Shown: one piece after another, positions 1 to 10,660 of the stretch
Numbering within the stretch: the first letter of the stretch is position 1
How the letters are laid out: each line of letters begins with the position of its first letter
NCBI RefSeq assembly: GCF_051020765.1
Contig: NC_134944.1
Coordinates: 1,488,001 to 1,552,000 of the forward strand
Direction of reading: 5' to 3'
Source: Lasioglossum baleicum
Lineage: Eukaryota; Arthropoda; Insecta; Hymenoptera; Halictidae
DNA: 64,000 nt
Program-made: the position numbers and the translations under genes
The notes under the pieces: generated by a model
Seen by the model: only the letters and a program-made list of their open reading frames with translations
Database searches by the model: none
Told to the model about the DNA's origin: nothing

Positions 1-330
1 TGAAAATGATCTTCCACAGGAAAAATTCTGAAAAAAATGTGACGTATTTTGGATCCCAAGGCGCGTTTCACAGAATTTTTTGAGATTTTTCTGTTGCAAA
101 CTGTGGTCGTGGAAAATGAAAAACCATCAAATATAAGTTGTCAGTCCTCACAGCAGAAACGTCGAGAAAATTCGATTTCTATTGTTTTGTCACAATGATC
201 TGGCACAAGGAAAATTTCTGAAAAAAATATGGCAATGTGTGGATCGTAAGGTGCATTTTACAGAATTTTTTGAGATTTTTCTGTTGCAAACTGTGCTCAT
301 AAAAAATGAAGTATCGTGTCATTCCCATCC
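1..330. repeat. Dispersed repeat A, two tandem copies
   Basis: Two copies of a ~188-bp unit lie at about 5-110 and 190-302. Each carries a GATCT stretch, then AATTCTGAAAAAAAT, GTGGATC or TTGGATCC, and ends in ATTTTTCTGTTGCAAACTGTG. Related copies, some inverted, occur at 28590-29160, 35080-35250 and 63600-63840. There is no coding potential. The family is not recognised. Confidence 0.7.
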
Positions 331-1879
331 CACAAGATTCATTCGCCACGGAATAGTTTAATTACATATGTATAATAGAGAAAGCTTTAAAACTGTTGGT
401 AAAAAAGTGAAAAATAGTTAGAAGAAACTAGTAAATTATACGGTAAAAAGTTCCGCGTCCTACCTTAAACAAATAATCGCACGTCCAGACTTCTAAATTG
501 CGGTTGCAAAGCCGGCAATGATATTACCAGGTAGCGTAATCTCCGCTGGGCGAAGAATCCTCTGAAAATGTAGCTTTGAAAATTTCCTTGCGCGCGCGGA
601 ACTTTTGTATACGTGACCAACCTTGGCTTATCCCAATGGCGTGTTAGCACTTGCAACGCGTTTATCGAGAATAGAATCGGGTAACCGGATTAACAGGTAA
701 CCCGGGCGAAGAAAAAAACTTGTATCACACCGCCGCGCCGTTAACAAGGTAAACAATGTTTTCCTGCCAACGATGTTCGCGTTCCTTTCGCGAAACAGTG
801 GAAAGTCTCTGTTACTTTTTGAAGTCCAAAACGTTTCTATTACTTCATTACAAATTTTGTTAAAATCACATTCATTACTCTAGTATATCTAATAATCAAG
901 ATTTTTGTCCTGCTCGTTCGTGTATTTAGATACACGTTCATTTCAGAATGAACGAATTAACCGATAAGAATTTAATCTGATCACAGAAGTGTCGTGAACT
1001 AGAGAGTGCTGCTCTTTCTACTCACGAAACTTAGAAGCTTGTTAAAAGCTTTTTTAAAATTCAACTCGAATTCAAAAGTGCTACAAGCTTGTTAAAAGAT
1101 TCTATAGGTCCATGTTAACAATGCTCGTTTCGATTAGAAATTCAAATTTAACGAGGAAAATGCAGCGCATTATTTCTTCTGGTTGTCTGTCCGGTCTTTT
1201 TCTATTTGCTTTTCACGCTACTTCCCTACATTATCCCCGAGATTACGAGTGTAACATGTAATTCAGCGTAATAACTTTTAGAGTGCAGTCGCGAGGTTAT
1301 TGCAGTCGAACATGCCCGGTGAATTTCCGTACGAAGAATGGCAGAGTACGCTCGAGAGAAAAAAGATCCATGGGAAACTTTAACTTCTTCCCTCGTGCAA
1401 TGTTCAAGGATAATATTATCTCGCTGTTACGCTGCTTGTGGAACGAGTCATCTTTCGACGCGATGCACACTGGGACAAACCGATGAATTCTGTCTGAAAG
1501 TTAAAGAACTTGTCATAGAAATTAGATAGAGCGACCATTTTCTTGCTGAAATACTGCAGAATATGGAGAAAAATAGAGACAATATTGTACGAACGCGTTT
1601 TCGCACCTTGAAAATCTATGATAAACTTGCAGAATTTTCAGAGAATTGTGGTTTATCCGCTGCCATGTCCGGATAGATTTTTTTCTCGACATGCTGTACA
1701 TCGTTTCCTGTAGATTTCATCTCGCTGATTTCAAGTCCGCCCGTAAAATTTGTTTACCACCTGAGAATTTTGCAGAGACTCGATTTTTATGAAGAATACT
1801 AACAAAATGATTTTTTCGTTGAAACGATATGGAAGACAATAGGTATAGGAATAGAATTTACTGAAAATCAACATATTCA
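331..1879. other. No gene seen
   Basis: AT-rich sequence with only short open frames that resemble no known protein. A small direct repeat around AAGCTTGTTAAAAG sits at 1034-1110. Nothing else is supported. Confidence 0.5.
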
Positions 1880-2084
1880 TTAAATGTGCAGCTATTAGCT
1901 CGATATTATCCTTTATTCATAAGACACTAGAAGTTCTTACAAATAAAGGATAATACCGATTTCCCAGGTCTCGCCACGAGGAGGTTGCTGCACGAGAGAC
2001 CCGAAAGGGAGTCAGAACGAATGCAATATTCCTTCTGGCTCCCTTTCTTACAACGACAGACTTAATACTAAATAACGCAAGTAT

Positions 2085-2586
2085 GTCGAGTAATTATTGC
2101 GGGACAAAAGGTGTGAATCGGAGAAGAAGTCTCCGATCCACGGGGGATCAAAAGCGAATCAGGCAGAAGGCCCTGATTCTTTCAAAGTGAGAAACAAGAG
2201 CGAACCAGAGCAGAAGGGTCTGGTGTCCTCACCAAGAGAAATGGACAGTGAGAAGTGTTCAAACGTAATATGTACCATCTCTCTCTGCCAACTACCTGCC
2301 ACCAGGCAACGCAATGCGTTGAGGTGACTCGGGTAGGATGACGAACAGAGAATTTCTCTGCCAACTATTTACCTGCCACCAGGCAACGCAAAGCGTTGAG
2401 GTGACTCGGGTAGGATTACGAACAGAGAGAATGGCAATACGAGTGAACAGGTCTCAATGAACCACCCCTCTCAATGTATCGACGCCGAATACCGGCTCCA
2501 ACCGGTTTGGTGCATACAGCCTTCTGCTGTGTCGGAATCAAGAAAACGAGTCGAGTAAAGTGACGTTACGGCAATAATTACTTGAC
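2085..2586 (+). other. Stem-enclosed hairpin module S1, copy A
   Basis: Arms GTCGAGTAATTATTGC (2085-2100) and GCAATAATTACTTGAC (2571-2586) pair over 16 positions with one G-T wobble. Inside lie AGAAG-loop hairpins at 2117-2137 (stem ATCGGAGA), 2156-2179 (stem GAATCAGG) and 2202-2226 (stem ACCAGAGC with one mismatch). A ~91-bp tandem pair at about 2275-2437 follows; each unit folds as CAACGC with GCGTTG inside CACC with GGTG. CCGG arms lie near 2491-2506 and an ACAGC/GCTGT hairpin with loop CTTCT at 2516-2530. Confidence 0.7.
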
Positions 2587-2631
2587 ATATTTACAACGAC
2601 GATATACAATCTTAATAGCTAACGCACGCAA

Positions 2632-2773
2632 GCCGAGCAATTATTGTGGACCAAAAAACTAAATCGCACAAGAGGGAAGAATCAAAGCAGAAGGTTTGAT
2701 TCGCAAAGAAGAAACATGAGCCTGAGCAGAAGGCTCAGGTTCGGGGGTGACGCTAAGACAATAATTGCTCGGC
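2632..2773 (+). other. Stem-enclosed hairpin module S2
   Basis: Arms GCCGAGCAATTATTGT (2632-2647) and ACAATAATTGCTCGGC (2758-2773) are perfect 16-bp complements. They enclose GAATCAAA/TTTGATTC (2679-2702) and CCTGAGC/GCTCAGG (2721-2739), both with AGAAG in the loop. The outer arms resemble those of module S1 but differ at positions that change together on both sides. Confidence 0.75.
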
Positions 2774-3009
2774 AAATAAAACTAACTTAATAATATGATG
2801 CAGTCTTCTCGATGTATCCTCTTCTTGGTATGTCCTTTTGTTGGGAAGTCCTCTTCTTGGTTTGCCGTCATCTCGGGGTGGCCTCTTCTTAGTTTGGCCT
2901 CGTCTCGGGGTGTCCCCTCTTCTAGGTGTGACCTCTCTTCTTGGTATATTCTAACTAAAACAGACTAATAATGATTAGACATACATATCACTACATATGT
3001 ACAAACCCC

Positions 3010-3142
3010 GCACACGAGTGCAAGCCTAATATCCGCTCACGAGAGCAAACCTAAGACCAGCTCACGAGAGCCAAACTAACCCCGCACACGAGTGCAAATC
3101 TAACCAGCTCACGAGAGCCAAACTAACCCCGCACACGGGTGC
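3010..3142 (+). repeat. Mini-hairpin array, copy A (6 units)
   Basis: Six short palindromes of four-base stem and four-base loop: GCAC-ACGA-GTGC and GCTC-ACGA-GAGC types, with the last loop ACGG. It is the short counterpart of the 25-unit array at 4431-5115. Confidence 0.75.
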
Positions 3143-3529
3143 GGCCTATAGGCGATTCGGGTAGCCCCGGAGACGCGACACCCCGTACTCACTCACGGCA
3201 CCATCCGTTAGTGAGCCCCTGGGGGACCTCCGATCGGAGGAATACCAATTTCAGACAAGATATGAAAATGTTTCGAAGCGGGACTTGTGAAAGTTCCGAT
3301 GCAAACAATTGGAAATTGAGAAATACAAATTGTCGAGATCACTGATTGAAATAACGAACTCAAGGCCGGCCAAGGGTAAACGAAGAAAGCATTGATGTAC
3401 CCTTGGCCGACAGCAAGCTACCTCAAAGTAAATTCACATATGTACAATTTAATGAAATACATATGTTTCTATATCTCGCAAGTCTTAAATTCTAGTACAC
3501 AATACAATCGAAAATTGTACATGTGCAAT
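3143..3529. other. Spacer between copies A and B, with hairpins
   Basis: Contains a 12-bp palindrome CTCCGATCGGAG (3228-3239) and a 12-bp hairpin with arms CGGCCAAGGGTA (3367-3378) and TACCCTTGGCCG (3398-3409). No coding sequence is seen. Confidence 0.6.
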
Positions 3530-5122
3530 GTGCAGCTATTAACTCGGTATTATCCTTTATTCATAAGAGACTAGAAGTTCTTACAAATAAAGGATAATAC
3601 CGATTGCCCAGGTCTCACCACGAGGAGGTTGCTGCACGAGAGACCCGAAAGGGAATCAGAACGAATGCAATATTCCTTCTGGCTCCCTTTCTTACAACGA
3701 CAGACTTAATACTAAATTACGCAAGAATGCCGAGTAATTATCGCGGGGCAAAAGGTGTGAATCGGAGAAGAAGTCTCTGATCCACGGGGGATCAAAGGCG
3801 AATCAGGCAGAAGGCTCTGATTCTTTCAAAGTGAGAAACAAGAGCGAACCAGAGCAGAAGGCTCTGGTTCGAAGGTGACGCGGCGCGTACAATGCTTGCA
3901 GCCCAGCCCCGGCCAGAGCCGATACCCGATGTGTCTTCACCAAGAGAAATGGACAGTGAGAAGTGTTCAAACGATATCCCACTTCTCTACCAACTACCTG
4001 TCACCAAGCAACACAAGTTGAGGTGAACTGGGGTAGGATGACGAATAGAGAGGACACTGTAGCATGGCTACACGAGTGAACAGGTCTCACTGAGCCACTC
4101 CTCTCAATGTATCGACGCCGAATACCGGCTCCAACCGGTCTGGTACATGCAAGCAAGGTCCGACACAGCAGAAGGCTGTGGCGGAGTCAAAAATACGAGT
4201 CGTGCAAAGTGAAGTTACGGCAATAATTACTCGACATATTTACAACGAAGATATACAATCTTAATAATAATGTAGATCAAATAATATATAATATAACCAA
4301 CTTAAAAATACACTGCAGTCTTCTTCCTCTTCGTTGGTGTGTCGTCTTCGTTGGCAGCCGGCTGTTGTAATCTAGCTGAAACACACTAATCGTATTTAGA
4401 AACAATGCACTTGAATACGGAATTAAATCATGCACGCGAGTGCGAATGTAACCAGCGAACCAGTTCACAAGAACAATTGTAATCCTGCACACGAGTGCGA
4501 ATACAATCAGAGAACCAGCTCTTGAGAGTAACTATAACCCCGCACATGAGTGCGAATACACACACAACCAGCGAACCAATTCATAAGAACAATTGTAATC
4601 CTGCACGTGAGTGCGAATACAATCAGAGAATCAGCTCATGAGAGCAATTGTAACCCCGCACAGAAGTGCGAATACAACCAACGAAGCAGCTCACAAGAGC
4701 AATTATAAACCTGCACATGAGTGCGAACACAATCAGAGAACCAGCTCTTGAGAATAACTATAACCCCGCACATGAGTGCGAATACACACACAATCAGAGA
4801 ACCAGCTCATGAGAGCAACTGTAACCCCGCACAGAAGTGCGAATACAACCAACGAAGCAGCTCACAAGAGCAATTATAAACCTGCACATGAGTGCGAATA
4901 CAACCAGCGAACCAATTCACAAGAACAATTGTAATCCTGTACATGAGTACGAATACAATCAGAGAACCAGCTCATGAGAGCAATTGTAACTCCGCACAGA
5001 AGTGCGAATACAACCAGCGAAACAGCTCGTGTGAATAACTATAACCCCGCACACGAGTGCGAAAACAACCAACGAGGCAGCTCACAAGAGCAATTATAAT
5101 CCTGCATACGAGTGGGGCGCTC
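3530..5122 (+). repeat. Hairpin-rich non-coding element, copy B
   Basis: Second copy of the element at 1880-3150. The opening hairpin is perfect here over 17 bp (3545-3561 with 3586-3602). Module S1 has arms 3729-3744 and 4220-4235, with two C-A mismatches. AGAAG-loop hairpins include a perfect 10-bp one, GAACCAGAGC (3846-3855) with GCTCTGGTTC (3861-3870), and CACAGC/GCTGTG (4164-4180). Relative to copy A it gains about 65 bp after 3870, lacks the tandem ~91-bp duplication and lacks module S2. The 3' part is the long mini-hairpin array. Confidence 0.75.
4431..5115 (+). repeat. Alternating mini-hairpin array, 25 units
   Basis: About 25 units of ~27 nt alternate strictly between two stem types, GCAC...GTGC and GCTC...GAGC (sometimes GTTC/ATTC...GAAC). 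Loops are four bases: ACGA, ATGA, AGAA, ACAA, ATAA, TTGA, GCGA, GTGA, so nearly all fit NNRA. One unit near 4935 reads GTAC-ATGA-GTAC and one near 4461 reads GTTC-ACAA-GAAC, so stem changes occur on both sides. Groups of about six units repeat as a higher-order block. There is no open frame across the array. Confidence 0.8.
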
Positions 5123-5386
5123 AAAATGTAATTTTTATAAAGAATAAAATTGATAAATTTGAAGAAGACTCAATAGTCTTCATCGAAAGTCTCGATGAAA
5201 ATTTCAAAAGTATGAAGGACAAGTTTGAAAAGACAAAGGAAGGTTTGAAAAATACTATTAGTAATCAAACTTACCGTTGTTCCTTGAATGAACAGTTGAA
5301 GGTAGGCCAGGGTAATTGTCGATGACCTCTGGTCCACCTCTGGTCCCTCCTGGTTGCTCCTGGTCCCGCAGCACGTCCGCTCACGC
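5123..5386. other. No gene seen
   Basis: AT-rich, then a short run of degenerate CTGGTCC-like words at 5325-5375. Nothing else is supported. Confidence 0.5.
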
Positions 5387-5394
5387 CGGTCCCC

Positions 5395-5647
5395 CACTGA
5401 TGCCAAGGCTGTGGTACTGTGGTACTAAACCATACCCCCACACCATAGCCTACTATTGCCCCTACGTTGTTTTCCAACGCGCCCGCGCGCTACACTCATC
5501 AGCGTATCACTCTACTGTATCCGTAAAGGTACGCTGGTGAGTTGGTGAGTGTAGCGCGCGGGCGCGTTGGAAAACAACGGAGGGGCAATAGTAGGCTATG
5601 GTGGGGGTATGGTTTAGTACCACAGTACCACAGCCGTGGCATCAGTG
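5395..5647. mobile_element. hAT-type foldback MITE
   Basis: The 253-bp element is nearly all inverted repeat: arms of about 113 bp (5395-5508 and 5534-5647) around a short spacer. It starts CACTGATGCC and ends GGCATCAGTG. It is flanked by a perfect 8-bp direct repeat CGGTCCCC (5387-5394 and 5648-5655), the duplication length of hAT transposases. It has no coding capacity. The hAT assignment rests on the 8-bp duplication and is an inference. Confidence 0.8.
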
Positions 5648-5655
5648 CGGTCCCC

Positions 5656-5762
5656 CCGCCCCGACTGAGTGAATGACTGACGGAGAGCTCTCGCCGAGCC
5701 GCCGAGCTCGAGCGGCGCCCCCCACTCCGCCGAATATCGATCGATGTCGATCGCCGTGACAA
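5656..5762. other. GC-rich stretch
   Basis: Short GC-rich sequence rich in GAGCTC and CGCCG words, including ATCGATCGATGTCGATCG. No gene or repeat family is identified. Confidence 0.4.
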
Positions 5763-6130
5763 TTATTGATAAATTTATTATTTCCAGCTGGTTAATGTTT
5801 ATAACAATTCTATTTTACAGCGATGTTCACAAGCAATCCCTTGTCTATCTGACCACCTAATTTTTTAGTAAAAGTGGCTAATAGTTTTCGTGATACGGAA
5901 TAACTTTTCAACCATGAACATTCGCACGCATTCATTTATTCGATACAATTCACAGATAAACTTATTATTTCTGGCTGTTTAATGTTTATAACAATTCCTT
6001 TTGCTAACGGTGTTAACGAGCACTCCCTAGACCACCTCGCCATCTAATTTTTTCGTAAAAATAGACAATAAAACTCGAGATTGAGAATAATTTTTAAACC
6101 ATGAACATCCGCACGCATTGATTTATTCAA
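5763..6130. repeat. Tandem pair of ~185-bp units
   Basis: Two diverged direct copies (about 5763-5945 and 5947-6130) share TTATTATTTC, TTAATGTTTATAACAATTC, CCACCT...CTAATTTTTT and a final CCATGAACATYCGCACGCAT. Non-coding. Confidence 0.75.
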
Positions 6131-6989
6131 CATAATACTATGATACATTTATTAATTGAATTACTATGAAAATAATTATATAGAATATTTAATATTATTC
6201 GTCGCTTCATTTCGGATCTCTTTAACAAAGGATCAAAAATAATCTCAAAATGAAAAATTTGATGTAGGCTCCTACGACAGCGCTCGAGCCAGGAAAAACA
6301 ATATTTTTCCTGATTTCCGAATAAAACTTGTTGCAAAGAGAACTTCAGTTATCGCGACGAGTCGCTCGCAAGAAACCGACAAAGGACGGTAAATGAAAAT
6401 TGAAGCAACTGTCCGCAGTTAATAACAAGAAAGAAGGCAGAAAGGACGAGAAAGGATAGATAAAAAACATTCTAGCTTGGCAGCTGCGTCGTCGCGGAGA
6501 AGAGAAAACTCTTGTCTGTCGTTTTTTCCGAGGATCAACGTTTTCAACGGGAAACGCTTTGTCGTGACTCGCTCTTTAATTCCTTTTCAAGCTTTGAAAT
6601 TATTTTATCCGGACATGGCCGCGCGTGTATGGGTGTGAGCATGAATTTGCATAACAATCTCCGCAACCTTTGGTCTCTCCTGTTTACGGGAACGCCGCGA
6701 CCAGCGACCGGCCATCGTAAAAGATGGAAGTGTTTTTGGATATTTGTTCCCGCGACCTATTTTTCGGAGAGTTTGATGGCCCGGGAACTTATGCGGTGAA
6801 TTATGTACTGAGAAAGTTATCCCCTGCGATTTTTACCATCGGATCGGTTTGTCATTCGTTTTTCCGGGCAGCGGCAACGGCGGCGGCTTTTAAGCCAAGT
6901 AACTTTTCCGCTTTTATAGCGATGGAACTCAGTTCCGAAGCGAGAAACCTTCGATCCCGATCGCCATGGTCCGACGACTCGTCGCTTTT
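6131..6989. other. No gene seen
   Basis: Unique-looking sequence. Short open frames on both strands overlap one another and resemble no known protein. Confidence 0.45.
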
Positions 6990-8310
6990 CTTTTCGAACT
7001 CCGGCAACGCGACGCACAGTGTGGTTCGGAATCGCGAAAACGTGGACAAAAATCGAAGACATGCTCGAATCTTGTTGGAAATACGGCATTCCGCGGGTTT
7101 TCGAGTCGCTGATTATAAATCTGACTCGAAAATTTGAAAAAACTAAATGGTGAATTCAATATTGCAGAGGTGTTACTCGAAAAATTGTCAGATTACCTTG
7201 GAATCTAGTATTCCCATATTTTCTCGGTCGCTGAATATGAATTCGATTTGAAAATTTGAAGAAACTAAATGGCGGATTCTATATTCAGCGACACGAAATC
7301 GCCGGAGTGTTAATTTATAAATAAATTTGAGTGCTCCTTGTGTTTTCGCCATGTTTTCACGATTTCGGGCGTTACCCACGTGTTGCCTATTTATTGTTGT
7401 GACTTTTACATTTCTCATCACATCCCTCAATTTTTAAACTTGAAATTCTCCTCAATTTATTCTTGAGATTTTCTCCAACTTAAACTTCAAACTAACCTTG
7501 TATAAAAATTAACTTAAAAATTATTTTAGCCTTGAAATTTCCCTCAATGAGCTTATTAAATATATCAGTATCTAATCTACTCTATCTTAATTTGTAAAAA
7601 TTATTTTCGACTTGAAACTTGCCTCAATTTAAACTTGAAATTACCCCCACCTTAAACTTGAAATTTCCCTCAATTTAGATTATTAAATATATCAGTATCT
7701 AATCTATTCTATCTGAATTTTTAAAAATGATTTTCAACTTGTAATTTCCCTCAAATTGAACTTGAAACTTCCCTCGATTTAAACTTGAAACTTCCATTGT
7801 TTTAAACTTGAAATTTTCATCAATTTAAACTTGAAATTTTCCACAATTTAAACTTGAAACAATTGTTAAATTATTGCAACTTTTATGTTTGCAAGTATTC
7901 GCAAGAAGTTTTTACGCAGCCATCTTAAGGAGGCTTTGACGAATATTTCTACGCAAAATTCATCGTGAACTCTCGGGAACTCCGCTTTGTAGTCGTCATT
8001 AAAGAAAAAAGAGACAGGGAAACAGGTGTTTCGCGAGAGACAAGTTTCAAAGGTTTAAAATATTTCTATGCTATTAATTATTATATGTACACACAGCGGA
8101 AAGAACGCTCTTCGACGCTGTATATCTAGTTTTGTTATCTAGTACATCTAGTTAGTTATTCTGTCGTTACTATAAACTGGATGTCATCTTTGGTGCTACA
8201 CATACTAGTTTGTAGTTTGTACTATGTTAAATAACATACATGTGATATATACTTTCGATTAATTCCTAAGTTATTGATTTAAAATAGAAAATATGCAGAC
8301 TAAAACTTAG
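6990..8310. repeat. Composite repeat with internal minisatellite
   Basis: Begins with GTGGTTCGGAATCGCGAAAA followed by a segment ending near TCTGACTCG (about 7020-7130). A piece reading CGACACGAAATCGCCGGAGT is at 7290. The minisatellite follows (about 7430-7870), and the end carries AACTTAGTCTGTACATGTAA near 8310. The same order of parts, inverted, is at 22820-23545, and parts recur at 18640, 25040, 46330 and 51455. A single dispersed element family with a minisatellite core is inferred. Confidence 0.65.
7430..7870 (-). repeat. TTTCAAGTTTAAATTGAGGG minisatellite
   Basis: About 20 diverged copies of a ~23-bp unit, read on the minus strand, interrupted by TTAAATATATCAGTATCTAATC twice. Confidence 0.8.
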
Positions 8311-9809
8311 TCTGTACATGTAAGAACCTTTCGAATCTGGGTTCGAGCGGATTTTCACCGCAATTAAGGTCGCATTCTTACGTTAGTACACCGGTAGCTC
8401 GTCGCCTTCTTTTTTTTTTTAAACTTCATCTCTCAAGCTTGGTATAAACAACTCGGAAAACCGTTGCCCAGAGATAATAATTAAAGCTTGTGTATTATTG
8501 TGAATGTATAGTGTCCTTGGGAATAGAGCGAGTGTTATTCCCCACCCTCGTTCCGTTTCTTTCAGGGCAATAACTGGAAGAGTTTAATTATTTCTCATCT
8601 CCGACGTAGAAACGAGAATACAGGAAAACTTGAAGAAAGAAAAAAAAAGTATGCGTACATATACACCATTCGTGTAAATAATGTAAGCTTGATTACGGAT
8701 ATGGAAAAACTATATTTAATTGGAAACGAATACGATTATTATTTCGTTTTTGCTCTCCAACTCTGCTGCATTACTCTGCGAAATTATTTCGCGAGCATAC
8801 ACGCTCATCGTGTTCGCTCAGACGTATGTGGACACTTTGTTGCAAGTATAACTTATTCTAATTGTGCAAAATTGTACAATTTAATCGATCTTCTAATCGA
8901 GATTCGGCTTGAATTTGATCCGTCTTTTACTTGATCCGCCTTCTCAAGATAATTCATGCATTTTACAATTTTTCTAGACGAATTTCAAGAGAGAAAGTGG
9001 AATCAAGTGAAATCTTATTTTTAATGGGAACAGACTTTGTAGATTAAAAACAAATAGAAATTCTACAAAATTCTATATCCCAGCCTTTCTTGAACGTTTT
9101 CGTAAGCCATAAATCTATAAAGATCCGCGGTCTAATGAATTAATATTAACTGTATAAACTATATATAAACCGCATAAAATTGGACGGAACTCGTAAAAAA
9201 TTCATATAAATATAAAATAAATTAGAATTTTGCAATTCTACAACTATACAACTTTCGTATTTTATAACTTCAGAATTTCACCATTTTACAATTTCACAAG
9301 TTTAACTTCTAGGTATGAAAATGGAAGAAATTCCATAGTTCATCGGTGAGACATTCGAGGAGGCTAAGGTTTCATCAGTATTCGAAATTAGAATGGTACC
9401 CAGCGCGAAAATAACGCACGCGTATCGAATTCTGCATCTAAACGGACCGCGTTTGCTCGGCTATACTCGAACTCGAGTAATTAGTTCGGTTGATCGAACA
9501 TTTCTGATGGTGGGGCGGCGGTGGCATTTGTGAAACGCAATCGGGCGCCTCTCTCCGTGATTCTCGCGATTCGATGGCACACGGCTTGGAAGAACACAAT
9601 CTGCTCAATCCGGGAGCAGCGTTTAGAAATGCATGTATGTATGTATTATAATGTATCCGTCGGAATTACGTTGCCTCTGGCAACCATAAAATGTAACCGG
9701 TAGACAAACTTCACCGGACTTTAACGTGCGAGGCTCATTCCATGCCGAATCGATCACTTTTTGCAGGCACCATCGTCGATTTTGTTCTAAATGAAATACA
9801 TATGTTGTT
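8311..9809. other. No gene seen; one MITE remnant
   Basis: AT-rich. A degenerate end of the TAGACTGCGGAT MITE family (AAGATCCGCGGTCTAATGAA) lies at about 9119-9138, with a weak partner near 9040. Open frames are short and unrecognised. Confidence 0.45.
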
Positions 9810-10232
9810 CGAGGTTGAAAAAATTATTTTGTAATAGCCCAATCCTTCCCGAATAAAACAAAAAGAAATGTAGCTTAATCGGACAAACAGTTCCCGAGAG
9901 AAAAATTCGTAAGCGAGGCCCGTTTCGCCGAAATGGGCAAAAATTGAAAACTTTGAAGGCTTGCCATTTCTAAAAAAATTCGAAACCGGCTAAATGATGG
10001 ACTACAATATGGTCCATGAGAAATTAAGGGGGGTTTAAGTCATCATTTTGCCGGTTTCGAATTTTTTTAGAAATGGCAGGCCTTCAAAGTTTTCAATTTT
10101 TTACCATTTCGGCGAAAACGAGCCTCGCTTACGAATTTTTATCTCGGGAACTGTTTGTCCGATTAAGCTACATTTTTTTTTTGTTTTATTCGGGAAGCAT
10201 TGGGCTACTACAAAATAATTTTTTTGACCTCG
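9810..10232. mobile_element. Foldback element, ~195-bp arms
   Basis: Left arm 9810-10003 and right arm 10036-10232 are reverse complements with a few mismatches, around a ~30-bp spacer. The arms include CGAAACCGGC at the inner end and CGAGGTNAAAAAAATTATTT at the outer end. No coding capacity and no clear target duplication, so the class is unknown. Confidence 0.75.
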
Positions 10233-10288
10233 AAAATCAACTTTATTATGTCAAAAAATGGAAACAAATTCTTTTTTTACGTCTATTT

Positions 10289-10438
10289 GGATGAGGAGCC
10301 GGAGTGATTTCAATTTTGAAAAAAATATGGTTATATTCCTTGAACACCATCTTTTTCAAGGGCTCGTTTTAAAGGGGAAACTTCAAGGAATATAACCATA
10401 TTTTTTTTCAAAATTGAAATCACTCCGGCTCCTCATCC
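10289..10438. mobile_element. Foldback element, ~57-bp arms
   Basis: Arms GGATGAGGAGCCGGAGTGAT... (10289-10345) and its near-perfect complement (10382-10438) flank a 36-bp spacer. It lies 57 bp after the larger foldback. No target duplication is evident. Confidence 0.8.
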
Positions 10439-10504
10439 AGAAAATCATTTACTATCATGAATGTGCAGGGTGTATAAAAAGTATCGGTGATCCGTCGTAG
10501 AGGT

Positions 10505-10660
10505 GTCCACCTCTCGATCGGTGGACATTTGTTAGAGAAACTTGCCGCGAAATTGTTTATACCAAAGAGAATTCTTGTTAAAGCTTATTTTTAGAAGAAA
10601 CCGTGCATCGCGAACAAATTTCTCTGACAAAAGTCCACCGATCCAGAGGCGTAGAATTAG
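10505..10660. repeat. Imperfect inverted repeat
   Basis: CCTCTCGATCGGTGGACATT near 10511 pairs with a complementary tract at about 10607-10650 ending TCCACCGATCCAGAGG. GCAGGGTGTATAAAAAGTAT lies just upstream (near 10467) and resembles a mariner-type terminus. A decayed element is inferred. Confidence 0.55.

Larger units (their letters stand above)
1880..3150 (+). repeat. Hairpin-rich non-coding element, copy A
   Basis: This is copy A of a non-coding element present twice in the window; copy B starts near 3530 and is roughly 90% identical over aligned blocks. It opens with a hairpin (arms 1904-1917 and 1942-1955) and a 15-bp hairpin starting GAAAGGGAG near 2008-2053. A long-range stem follows (2085-2100 with 2571-2586), enclosing several short hairpins with the loop AGAAG. 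A second long-range stem (2632-2647 with 2758-2773) encloses two more. A degenerate TCCTCTTCTTGG tract (2805-2950) leads to six mini-hairpins at 3010-3142. I do not recognise the family. No open frame spans it, and the strand given is only the reading direction used here. Confidence 0.75.

Noticed and set aside
4431..5115. CRISPR-like array of short spaced repeats
   Set aside because: The repeats are short palindromes with no constant 23-50 bp repeat, the spacers are themselves repetitive, there are no cas genes and the setting is eukaryotic.
1880..5122. LTR retrotransposon with copies A and B as the two LTRs
   Set aside because: The repeats lack clear TG...CA ends, a primer-binding site and a polypurine tract. 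The space between them is under 1 kb and encodes no gag or pol.
6724..7137. 137-residue open frame
   Set aside because: Its second half is the dispersed composite repeat (7020-7137) and overlapping frames exist on the minus strand. No domain is recognised.
8326..8372. tRNA B-box-like GGGTTCGAGCGG
   Set aside because: No matching A box, acceptor stem or anticodon arm could be found upstream.
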